From Paraherbaspirillum soli (lineage in GTDB: Bacteria; Pseudomonadota; Gammaproteobacteria; Burkholderiales; Burkholderiaceae_D), in assembly GCF_042654985.1 (NCBI RefSeq), contig NZ_JBHSMT010000010.1:1-63927 (forward strand): DNA of 63,927 nt, in the 5' to 3' direction. The position numbers and the translations under genes are program-made. Shown here one piece after another: positions 44,538 through 52,151 of this stretch. Under the pieces are notes generated by a model that worked only from the letters and a program-made list of their open reading frames with translations, did not search any database and was not told the origin of the DNA. How positions within the stretch are numbered: position 1 is the first letter of the stretch; the number at the start of each line of letters is the position of its first letter.

Positions 44538-46949
44538 TTAATGACCGCCGAATAGCTTGAGGATATTGCTCTTTTCCTCTTCCTCCGTCGGCGCCGGCGC
44601 GCCCTCCGGACTCTCGGCGCTGGCGCTGGCATTGCCGTTACCGGCGCCGAGTCCGAGCGAGCCTATGAAGCCGTTGCCCGGCGTCAGGTTATCGAAATAA
44701 AGTTCATTGTCGATCCTGGTCACGCCGTCCGGCATCGGCATCTGATGTTCCGGCACGCCGCGCAACGCACGGCCCATGTATTCGGTCCAGATCGGCAACG
44801 CCAGTTGCGCGCCGAACTCGCGGCTGCCTAGCGTTCTCGGCTGGTCGTAGCCCATCCATGCAACCGCCACCAGCGAATTCTGGTAGCCGGCAAACCAGCC
44901 GTCGAACGCGTCGTTGGTGGTACCGGTTTTACCGGCCAGGTCGGTCCGGTGCAGCGCATTGGTGCCGGCCCCGGTGCCGCGCTGCGCCACCGACTGCAGC
45001 AAGCTGGTCATCACATAGCTATTGCGCGCATCCAGCACCCGTGTCGCGTTCTGGCCGGCGACCTGCGGTTCGATCTTGGACAGCTGGTTGCCGCGGGCAT
45101 CGGTGACTTGGGCGATCAGGTACGGCTGCACGCGGTAGCCGCCGTTGGCCAGGATGGCATAAGCGCCCACCAGTTGCAGCGGCGTGACTTGCCCGGCACC
45201 CAGCGCCAATGGCAGATACGGTGGGGTCTTGTCGACATCGAATCCGAAATGGCTGGTCACGAAATCCTGCGCGTACTTGACGCCGATCGCATCCAGCAAG
45301 CGGATCGACACCAGGTTTTTCGATTTTTGCAAGGCAGTCCGCAACGGCATCGGGCCATCCGGCTGGTCGTCATCTTTCGGCTCCCACGCATCCTGACCGG
45401 GACCGCCCGGATACGACACCGGCGCATCGTTGATGATGGAGGCCGGACCGAAGCCTTTTTCAAGCGCGGCGGAATAGATGAACGGCTTGAACGAGGAACC
45501 GGGCTGACGCCAGGCCTGGGTCACGTGATTGAATTTATTCTGGTTGAAATCAAAACCGCCGATCAATGATTTGATGGCGCCGGTTTGCGGCGTCAGCGAT
45601 ACCAAGGTCGCTTCCACTTGCGGCAGCTGCGTGATTTGCCAGCCTTTCGCGCCGTCGATCACGCGGATCACCGAACCCGGCTGGATCCGCACATTCTTGC
45701 CGGCTTTGGAACCCAACGCGGAAGCGGCAAAGCGCAAACCGTCGCCGCTGATAGTGATGACGGTGTCGTTGCGCAGCATTGCTTGCACGTGCTTGGCATC
45801 GGCTTTGAGCACCACGGCCGGCACGATGTCGTCATTGTCGGGCCTGTCCTGCAACGCCTCTTCGATCGCCTGGTCGCGCTGATCGCCATCCGCCGGCAAC
45901 TCGATCGAGGCTTCCGGCCCGCGATAGCCGTGGCGCCGGTCGTAATCCATCACGCCCTTGCGCACCGCGTCGTAAGCCGCTTTCTGATCCGCCGCATTGA
46001 GCGTGGTGATCACCGTCAGGCCGCGGGTGTAGGTCTCATCCTTGTATTGCGCGTACAGCATCTGGCGCACCATTTCGATCGCGTATTCGGCATGCACGCT
46101 GAAGCTATTGCCGTTGGTCTTGACCTGGATGTCTTCGCGCAAGGCATCGTCGTATTGCTGCTGGTCGATGAATTTCAGCTCGAGCATGCGCTTCAGGATA
46201 TAGGCTTGACGCAGCCTGGCGCGTTTTGGATTGACCACCGGGTTGTAGGCCGACGGCGCTTTCGGCAAACCGGCCAGCATGGCCGCTTGCGCCAGGCTGA
46301 TGTCTTTCAGGTCCTTGCCGAAATAGCTGCGGGCGGCAGCCGCAAAACCGTACGAGCGCTGGCCCAGGAAAATCTGGTTCATATAGACCTCGAGAATCTG
46401 GTCCTTGGTCAAGGCCGTCTCGATCTTGTACGCCAGCAGGATTTCATAAATCTTGCGCGAGTAGGTTTTTTCGCTCGACAGGAACACATTGCGCGCCACC
46501 TGCATCGTGATGGTGCTGGCGCCCTGCGAGGCGCCGCCGTGCAGCAGGTCGGTCACGCCGGCGCGCAGGATGCCGATGACGTCGATGCCGCCATGCTGAT
46601 AAAAGCGCGCATCTTCAATCGCCAGCACCGCTTTTTTCATGTTGTCCGGGATGTCCTGTAATTTGACCAGACTGCGCCGCTCCTCGCCGAACTCGCCGAT
46701 CAGCACGTGATCGGCGGTATAGATACGCAGCGGCACTTTGGGCCGATAGTCGGTGATGGCATTCAGGTCGGGCAATTGCGGCGCCATCACGACCAGCACA
46801 TACACCAGCAGCAAGCCGCCGATCACGGCTCCGGCCAGCGCCAGGCCGCCCATGGTGAATAACAGACCGCGCATCAGACTGCCGCCCTGTTTGGCCTTGC
46901 CGGACTGACGTTGATTTGATTCTTGGTTTGATTTTTTCGTTGATCGCAT
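44538..46949 (-). CDS. mrcA: penicillin-binding protein 1A (bifunctional)
   Basis: An 803-residue class A penicillin-binding protein. A single membrane anchor lies at about residues 26-55. The glycosyltransferase domain (family 51) starts near EDARFYQHGGIDVIGILRA and continues with GASTITMQVARNVFLS. The transpeptidase domain has SSFKP (nucleophile Ser, SxxK), SKN and KTGTTND (KTG). It polymerises and cross-links peptidoglycan in the periplasm. The C-terminal tail is Glu/Ser-rich (ESPEGAPAPTEEEEKSN). In many proteobacteria the pil secretin operon lies next to it; that is not the case here. Confidence 0.95.
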   Translation of the reverse strand: MRSTKKSNQESNQRQSGKAKQGGSLMRGLLFTMGGLALAGAVIGGLLLVYVLVVMAPQLPDLNAITDYRPKVPLRIYTADHVLIGEFGEERRSLVKLQDIPDNMKKAVLAIEDARFYQHGGIDVIGILRAGVTDLLHGGASQGASTITMQVARNVFLSSEKTYSRKIYEILLAYKIETALTKDQILEVYMNQIFLGQRSYGFAAAARSYFGKDLKDISLAQAAMLAGLPKAPSAYNPVVNPKRARLRQAYILKRMLELKFIDQQQYDDALREDIQVKTNGNSFSVHAEYAIEMVRQMLYAQYKDETYTRGLTVITTLNAADQKAAYDAVRKGVMDYDRRHGYRGPEASIELPADGDQRDQAIEEALQDRPDNDDIVPAVVLKADAKHVQAMLRNDTVITISGDGLRFAASALGSKAGKNVRIQPGSVIRVIDGAKGWQITQLPQVEATLVSLTPQTGAIKSLIGGFDFNQNKFNHVTQAWRQPGSSFKPFIYSAALEKGFGPASIINDAPVSYPGGPGQDAWEPKDDDQPDGPMPLRTALQKSKNLVSIRLLDAIGVKYAQDFVTSHFGFDVDKTPPYLPLALGAGQVTPLQLVGAYAILANGGYRVQPYLIAQVTDARGNQLSKIEPQVAGQNATRVLDARNSYVMTSLLQSVAQRGTGAGTNALHRTDLAGKTGTTNDAFDGWFAGYQNSLVAVAWMGYDQPRTLGSREFGAQLALPIWTEYMGRALRGVPEHQMPMPDGVTRIDNELYFDNLTPGNGFIGSLGLGAGNGNASASAESPEGAPAPTEEEEKSNILKLFGGH

Positions 46950-47102
46950 AACAATATTCGATGGAAATAGCCCTGTATCCTACAACATGCGCCGTCAGCG
47001 ACACCCAAATCGGCTGCTTGGGGTCGCCTCCGGAAACGGGTGCGAGCGGTTCGGGGGCGGTGCGGCGATGTGGCACAACCTGAGTTGCAAGCGGAGATCG
47101 GC

Positions 47103-47927
47103 TTAGCGCGACGGTGATTTTGAATTGCTTAAGAGAGACTGGATCATCTGATGCGTGGCCTTGGCGGCAAGTTCCGGCGACTCCATCGGAAACAAATGCC
47201 CGCCCGGGATTTTCAGGAAATAGCGCCCGACCAGACGGCGCGTCGCGGCCAGGCCGGCCTGGCGGCACTCGACCGAATCGGTGCCGCCGACAAAGCCGAT
47301 CGGCACCGGAAAACCGCGCCGGATCGAACGTCCCATATCGTGCGGCACGGTGCGATAGACCGCCGTTTCAATCTCGCGCCGAAAGCGCAAGGTCAGTTGG
47401 CCCTGCTCTTCTGCCATCCCATATTGTATGTAGTCGCGCAACACCTCGGGCGGCCAGCTGGCGAACACCGGCTTGGCGGCGAAGTGCTGGTACGCGGCTT
47501 CGACGCTGGGCCACAGATTGCGGCGCTTCTCCGAAAAGCGCGCATGCGAAAACAGCCAGTCGATGCCGAACGCTTTGGCGCCCCGCAGCACGCCGGCACG
47601 CCAGCCGGCCACCACCGGCGTATCGAGCATCAGCACGCAACGTACCAGATCGGGACGCTGTTGCGCCGCCATCAACGCCAGGCCGCCACCCATCGAATGT
47701 CCCAGCAGAATCACCGGCTGGTCGTAGCGCGCGGCCAGTTCGTCGATCAGCTCCTGCACCAGCTCCGGCCAGCCGTCAGTCACCGGATATTGCGGATTGT
47801 GCGCATGCATGTCGAGCGAACGGACGTCGTAATCGCTGCGAAGGCAATCCAGAAAACGCCGATAAGTACCGGACGGGAAGCTATTGCCGTGAACAAAGTG
47901 CAAGATCGGGTGCTTCGGGGATGTCAT
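47103..47927 (-). CDS. alpha/beta hydrolase
   Basis: A 274-residue alpha/beta-fold hydrolase. The oxyanion-side HFVHGNSFPSGTYR near the start, the nucleophile elbow LLGHSMGGGLAL (Ser in GHSMG), the Asp in LMLDTPV and the late His in IPGGHLFPMESP mark the triad region. Substrate unknown; lipases and esterases of this group are cytoplasmic. No operon partner is clear: the PBP1A gene downstream is about 150 bp away and unrelated. Confidence 0.85.
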   Translation of the reverse strand: MTSPKHPILHFVHGNSFPSGTYRRFLDCLRSDYDVRSLDMHAHNPQYPVTDGWPELVQELIDELAARYDQPVILLGHSMGGGLALMAAQQRPDLVRCVLMLDTPVVAGWRAGVLRGAKAFGIDWLFSHARFSEKRRNLWPSVEAAYQHFAAKPVFASWPPEVLRDYIQYGMAEEQGQLTLRFRREIETAVYRTVPHDMGRSIRRGFPVPIGFVGGTDSVECRQAGLAATRRLVGRYFLKIPGGHLFPMESPELAAKATHQMIQSLLSNSKSPSR

Positions 47928-48050
47928 AGAGGTCGCAGCGAGGCTGTTTTGATGGGGTCTTATTAAAAGCCCAAAGCAGCCAGTGCGACAAAGAAAATTT
48001 TAGAGCGTGGCCTCAGAAGGAGTCATGCTGGTACAGCGAAATCTTGCGTG

Positions 48051-48151
48051 AAGTAGGGTGGATGAGCGTAGCGTTATCCACCGTTTTTGGATGCGTCAAG
48101 CGCAGGTGGCACATCAAGCGGCGGATAACGCTGCGCTCATCCGCCCTACTT
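48051..48151 (+). repeat. palindromic intergenic repeat, family 1 copy B
   Basis: AAGTAGGGTGGATGAGCGTA at the left pairs with ATGCGCTCATCCGCCC-type sequence at the right (TGCGCTCATCCGCCCTACTT). The loop ATGCGTCAAGCGCAGG is in the same orientation as in copy A. It ends six bases before the stop of the TonB receptor gene and may act as its terminator. Confidence 0.88.
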
Positions 48152-48156
48152 CATGG

Positions 48157-50235
48157 TTAGAAACGCGCGTTCAAGCCCAGCCACAAACGACGCCCTTCAT
48201 CCACCAACCAATTGCCTTTGACCGTCGCCCGCGGCCGCTCGTCGATGTCCACCACCTTGTCGGTGACGTTCAGCAGCGCCGCATTCAAGGTCAGCATTTT
48301 ATTGATCGCATAGGACGCGGCCAGATCGAAGGTGGTGGTGGCAGGACGGGTCCGCACGCCGGTGCCGCCATTGCGGTACGCCGCCCAGAACTGTTCGCTG
48401 ACATAGTTGACCCGGGCAAACGCCGTGACGCCGTCGCGCGGCAGCCAGTCGAGTTTGACGTTGGCAGCATGTTTCGGGGTTTTATCCAGCGGCTGCCCTT
48501 TCAACGAACTGCCGTTGAACGCGGTTTCGCCGTCGCTTTCACGGCGCGAATCGGTATAGGTGTAGTTGCCGGACAATTTCCATTGCTTCGCCAGCGGCAA
48601 GGTCAAGCCGGCTTCGACGCCCCTGATATTGACCTTGGCGATGTTGTTGTAGGTATATAGCGGCAGGCCGGTAATCGGATCGTTCATGCGCGCATAGTCG
48701 CTGACGATCTTGTCCTTGAAATCGTTATTGAAAATCGTCAGGTTGGCGATCACGCCGTCCGGTCCGTCGTAGCGCAAGCCGATTTCCTGGTTGATGCTGG
48801 TTTCCGCTTTCAAATCCGGATTGCCGTACAACACGCCGGGCATCGAGGTCGGGCCGCCGCTGGACATCACATAACCTGCCGAACTCTGACGCAGATTGGG
48901 TGCGCGGAACGCCTTGGCGACGCCGCCGCGCAAGGTCAGTGTAGGCGCCAGCTGATACACCGCGTAAGCGCGCGGGTTGAAGTGGCGGCCGTATTTGTCG
49001 TCATGGTCCAGACGCAAACCGCCGGTCAGCGACAGCTTGCTGGTGACGAAGTATTCATCTTCGGCGAACAGCGCCCACGACTTGCGCGTGATGGAACCAG
49101 GATTCATGTAATTGATCGTGGTTCTGCCGATGCGGGTGGGGCTTTCCGCCGCGGTCCCTTCCAATTTATTGTCGCTGTATTGGCCGCCCATCTTGAGCAC
49201 GTTGCTGGCGAACGGCAAAGTCACTTGGCCGTCCAGGATGGTGTTGGTGATTTTGGGGCTGGCAGTGGCGGCTTCGGCGCCGGCAACGCCGAAGGTCTTG
49301 TCATTGAGCTTGCCGATTTCCTGATACAGGCTGAGATCGGTGGTGCCGAAATCCCAACGGCCGCTATGCGATGCCGCCCAGTGGGTGCGCGAGTTTTCGA
49401 CTTCTTCTTTGCTGTCGTCGACGGTGATCGTTTTGCCCGGGGTATAGGTCCGCTTCAGGTCTTCATGCCCTGCTTCCAGCGTAATGTCTTGATTGGCCGC
49501 AGGCTTGATGCCGAGTTTGGCGGTGATCGCGCGCGTATCGGTCTGGCTGGTGCCGTCGACGATTTTGTCTTCTTCGCGGGTATTCAAATTGCCGTACAGC
49601 TGGAGTCCGACCACATTGTCCTTGATCGGTCCGGCCAGATAGAAATCGCCTTGGTACTCGTTGCCGAGATTGGATCGCTGTTGCAGCATGGTGCTGGCAT
49701 TGATCGCCCCGCCCCAGGCTTTGGGCACCTTGCGCGTGATGATATTGATGACGCCGCCGATCGCATCCGAGCCGTATAGCGACGACATCGGGCCGCGCAC
49801 CACTTCGATCCGTTCGATCGCCGCCAACGGCGGAATCAAGCTCGATTGCACGCCGCCGGTGCCGCGTGAACTGGTCTCGCGCGTGCCCTGGCGCTTGCCG
49901 TCGACCAGGATCAGCGTGTATTCGCCGGGCATGCCGCGGATCGAAATGTCTTTTGAATTATTGTCGCCGCCGACAATGCTGACGCCTTCCAGATGGCTGA
50001 CCGCATCCTGCAAATTATTGAACGGCTGCTTTTCCAGCTGCTCCCTGGTAATCACGCTGATCGTGGCGGGCGCATCCTTGATCTTTTGTTCGTAGCCGGT
50101 GGCAGTCACCACCACGGTTTCCAGGGTTGCCTCGCCTTGCGCAAACGCAGGAGTGGCGCTAATCAGTGCACCGCCGCACAGCAGCGGCAACGCTTGGGCA
50201 CAATGGACGGTCAAGCTTTTCAACTTCAAATTCAT
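48157..50235 (-). CDS. TonB-dependent outer membrane receptor (CirA/FepA-like)
   Basis: A 692-residue receptor. The signal peptide ends at about residue 32 (ISATPAFAQ), and the TonB box is TLETVVVTATG. The plug domain has PATISVITREQLEKQPFNNL, DISIRGMPGEYTLILVDGKR and RIEVVRGPMSSLYGSDAIGG, the classical FepA/CirA pattern for catecholate siderophores or colicin receptors. The barrel ends in an aromatic residue (LWLGLNARF). A Fur box lies at 50268-50286, so iron starvation should induce it. The specific siderophore is not known. Confidence 0.92.
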   Translation of the reverse strand: MNLKLKSLTVHCAQALPLLCGGALISATPAFAQGEATLETVVVTATGYEQKIKDAPATISVITREQLEKQPFNNLQDAVSHLEGVSIVGGDNNSKDISIRGMPGEYTLILVDGKRQGTRETSSRGTGGVQSSLIPPLAAIERIEVVRGPMSSLYGSDAIGGVINIITRKVPKAWGGAINASTMLQQRSNLGNEYQGDFYLAGPIKDNVVGLQLYGNLNTREEDKIVDGTSQTDTRAITAKLGIKPAANQDITLEAGHEDLKRTYTPGKTITVDDSKEEVENSRTHWAASHSGRWDFGTTDLSLYQEIGKLNDKTFGVAGAEAATASPKITNTILDGQVTLPFASNVLKMGGQYSDNKLEGTAAESPTRIGRTTINYMNPGSITRKSWALFAEDEYFVTSKLSLTGGLRLDHDDKYGRHFNPRAYAVYQLAPTLTLRGGVAKAFRAPNLRQSSAGYVMSSGGPTSMPGVLYGNPDLKAETSINQEIGLRYDGPDGVIANLTIFNNDFKDKIVSDYARMNDPITGLPLYTYNNIAKVNIRGVEAGLTLPLAKQWKLSGNYTYTDSRRESDGETAFNGSSLKGQPLDKTPKHAANVKLDWLPRDGVTAFARVNYVSEQFWAAYRNGGTGVRTRPATTTFDLAASYAINKMLTLNAALLNVTDKVVDIDERPRATVKGNWLVDEGRRLWLGLNARF

Positions 50236-50267
50236 AAAAACGATTCCCTTGATATTTATTATTGAAT

Positions 50268-50286
50268 GATAATGATTTGCATTACC
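50268..50286 (-). promoter_or_regulatory. Fur box upstream of the CirA/FepA-like receptor
   Basis: GATAATGATTTGCATTACC closely matches the 19-bp Fur consensus and sits 33 bp upstream of the receptor start codon, where Fur binding would block transcription. Confidence 0.82.
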
Positions 50287-50485
50287 ATTGTGATTTGCGA
50301 TTCTGACATGAAAGATCGCTATTTATCAAGAAATATCGTTGCATCGAGTCTTTGCGCGATCTTCTTGATAGCTACAAGGAAGTGCGGCATGGAGTCAAAT
50401 CAAGAGTTTTTGGTCGGATTACCGGCAGTTGAAAAAATGGTGCTACAAGCAACGTGATAAAATCCGGCGGACAGGAGGCTTGGCT

Positions 50486-50719
50486 ATGGCAACAGTCACA
50501 TTTGATACGCATAAATTCGTTAAAACGCTTGAGGCTGCGGGTGTGCCTGCATCGCAGGCTGAGGCCATCTCTAACGCAGTTAAAGAAGCGCATGATTCTG
50601 CAGAGGTTGCTACCAAGGCGGATTTGCGTGAGCTGGAGCTACGCCTGACCATCAAACTAGGCACCATCGTGGTGGTTGCCCTAGGCGCATTTACCGCACT
50701 ATCAAAATGGATCGCCTGA
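50486..50719 (+). CDS. DUF1640-like coiled-coil membrane protein
   Basis: A 77-residue protein with an N-terminal FDTHKFVKTLEAAGVPASQA, a short coiled coil rich in Glu and Lys (AHDSAEVATKADLRELELRL) and a single C-terminal membrane segment (LGTIVVVALGAFTAL). This matches small bacterial DUF1640 proteins (related in name to CCDC90). Function unknown. ATG 50486 is selected since GGAGG lies just before it; the longer frame start at 50429 lacks that. A bidirectional terminator follows. Confidence 0.82.
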   Translation: MATVTFDTHKFVKTLEAAGVPASQAEAISNAVKEAHDSAEVATKADLRELELRLTIKLGTIVVVALGAFTALSKWIA

Positions 50720-50782
50720 GATCGCATTGACGTCGAAGCGCATGAAATAAGTTTCTTGGCATGATCGATTCGTAGTTCATTA

Positions 50783-50811
50783 AAAGCCGCCCGTTCACAA
50801 CCGGCGGCTTT
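50783..50811. terminator. bidirectional rho-independent terminator
   Basis: AAAGCCGCC (50783-50791) pairs with GGCGGCTTT (50803-50811) and continues into TT; A-rich on the other side. It separates the DUF1640 gene from the convergent small membrane protein frame. Confidence 0.85.
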
Positions 50812-50816
50812 TTGCT

Positions 50817-50936
50817 TTATCGGTGCGCCCTTCGGTCCTCACTTCTCTTTCGGCGCTGCAAAAAAATGATATTGCCGGCGATGCTGATGCAGACACCTAT
50901 CAGCGCCGCGGCAATCAATATGAAATCAAGCACCAT
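50817..50936 (-). CDS. small single-pass membrane protein
   Basis: A 39-residue frame: MVLDFILIAAALIGVCISIA starts the single membrane helix, which runs to IIFL, and a basic tail follows (QRRKRSEDRRAHR). AAGGAGGG lies directly before the ATG; the next codon, GTG, would give a more usual spacing and is an alternative start. The positive-inside rule places the tail in the cytoplasm. It uses the opposite side of the terminator at 50783-50811. The longer open frame (to 51104) is not supported. Confidence 0.5.
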   Translation of the reverse strand: MVLDFILIAAALIGVCISIAGNIIFLQRRKRSEDRRAHR

Positions 50937-51120
50937 ACCCTCCTTCAGTGAAATGTTATGCCTGCTGCGCTGGGATCCAAATAGATTGACCTTCGGCAAG
51001 ACAAGCGGCAATACTACTTTTTTCGCGTGTAGCTGCAATTGCCTGCAGTCACTGTAGCCGCTTGGACCGGGCCAACGCCAATACCAAATGCGGCGCTTAA
51101 CCATCTCAAAATGGCATGGA

Positions 51121-52023
51121 ATGATTTCACTTAGACAGCTAAATTATTTTGTCGAGATCGTCGACGCCGGCAGTTACACCAATGCGGCGGAGAGGCTGTA
51201 CATCGCGCAATCGGCGCTCAGCCGGCAAATCAAGGAGCTTGAAACCTCGATGCAGGTATCGCTGCTGCAGCGCGATTCGCGGCATATCGAATTAACGCAG
51301 GCCGGACAGCTTTTTTACGAGAGAAGCAAACGTATTCTTGAGGATTTGGCCGATGCGGTGGTGCAGACCCAGCATGTGAGCAAGGGTGAACAAGGCACGA
51401 TCAGGCTATTGCATTCGAGTTCGGTCACCTTGTCGGCCGCTATCGGGTCTGCGTTGAACCAGTTGCTGGCGCAATTTCCGGGGGTGTCGCTGGACATTTC
51501 CAGGGCCGCCTCGGAGCATCAGGCGCTCGACATCGACGAAGGACGCGCAGATTTCGGTTTGGTACGCTTGCCTATCCTGCGCAAATTCCCGAACATCCTG
51601 GTGCAAACGCTGTTTGAAGAAAAGCTGGTGGTCGCGGTATCGAAGCAACACCTGTTTGCACAAAGAACCGCGATTGAGATAACGGAGCTGCGTGAACAGC
51701 ATTTTGTGTCTATCCCGCACAAGGATAGAGGCGGCTTGAGCTACCTGGTGGCCGAACTGTGCATGCGCCACGGTTTCTTCCCGAAGGTGGCGCGGGCGAC
51801 CTCGCGCAAATCTTCGCTGCTGAATTTGGTCGAGGCGAATTTGGGGATTGCGATCGTGCCGGAGAGCATGCAGGAAGTGGCGCCGGCGGGGGTGCATTTT
51901 CTGGCGCTGCCGGAACGGAAATCGCGGTCTGCCGTGGCCTTGATTTATCGGCGCGAACCGCCGGCCATGATAGGGAATTTCATTGAGGCGTTTTTGCTCC
52001 GAATGGATTGTGTTGCCGATTAA
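51121..52023 (+). CDS. LysR-family transcriptional regulator
   Basis: A 300-residue regulator. The helix-turn-helix reads SLRQLNYFVEIVDAGSYTNA and LYIAQSALSRQIKELETSM. The effector domain begins near GEQGTIRLLHSSSVTLSA and resembles the BenM/CatM/NAC branch. No divergent target gene is evident: the small membrane protein frame upstream is the only neighbour on that side. The start at 51121 gives the standard LysR N-terminus. The gene ends just before repeat copy C and faces metE tail-to-tail. Confidence 0.87.
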   Translation: MISLRQLNYFVEIVDAGSYTNAAERLYIAQSALSRQIKELETSMQVSLLQRDSRHIELTQAGQLFYERSKRILEDLADAVVQTQHVSKGEQGTIRLLHSSSVTLSAAIGSALNQLLAQFPGVSLDISRAASEHQALDIDEGRADFGLVRLPILRKFPNILVQTLFEEKLVVAVSKQHLFAQRTAIEITELREQHFVSIPHKDRGGLSYLVAELCMRHGFFPKVARATSRKSSLLNLVEANLGIAIVPESMQEVAPAGVHFLALPERKSRSAVALIYRREPPAMIGNFIEAFLLRMDCVAD

Positions 52024-52038
52024 TGCTCCGTAACAAGA

Positions 52039-52132
52039 TAGGGCGGATGAGCGTAGCGTTATCCGCCGTTTGATGTGCCGCTTGTGCTTGACGCATCCAG
52101 AACGGCGGATAACGCTGCGCTCATCCGCCCTA
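52039..52132 (-). repeat. palindromic intergenic repeat, family 1 copy C (inverted loop)
   Basis: TAGGGCGGATGAGCGTAGCG and its partner CGCTGCGCTCATCCGCCCTA form the arms. The loop reads TGCTTGACGCATCC, i.e. the reverse complement of the loop in copies A and B, so this copy is inserted in the opposite orientation. It lies between the convergent LysR and metE stops. Confidence 0.88.
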
Positions 52133-52151
52133 CCAAACTCGGTTTAACGCA

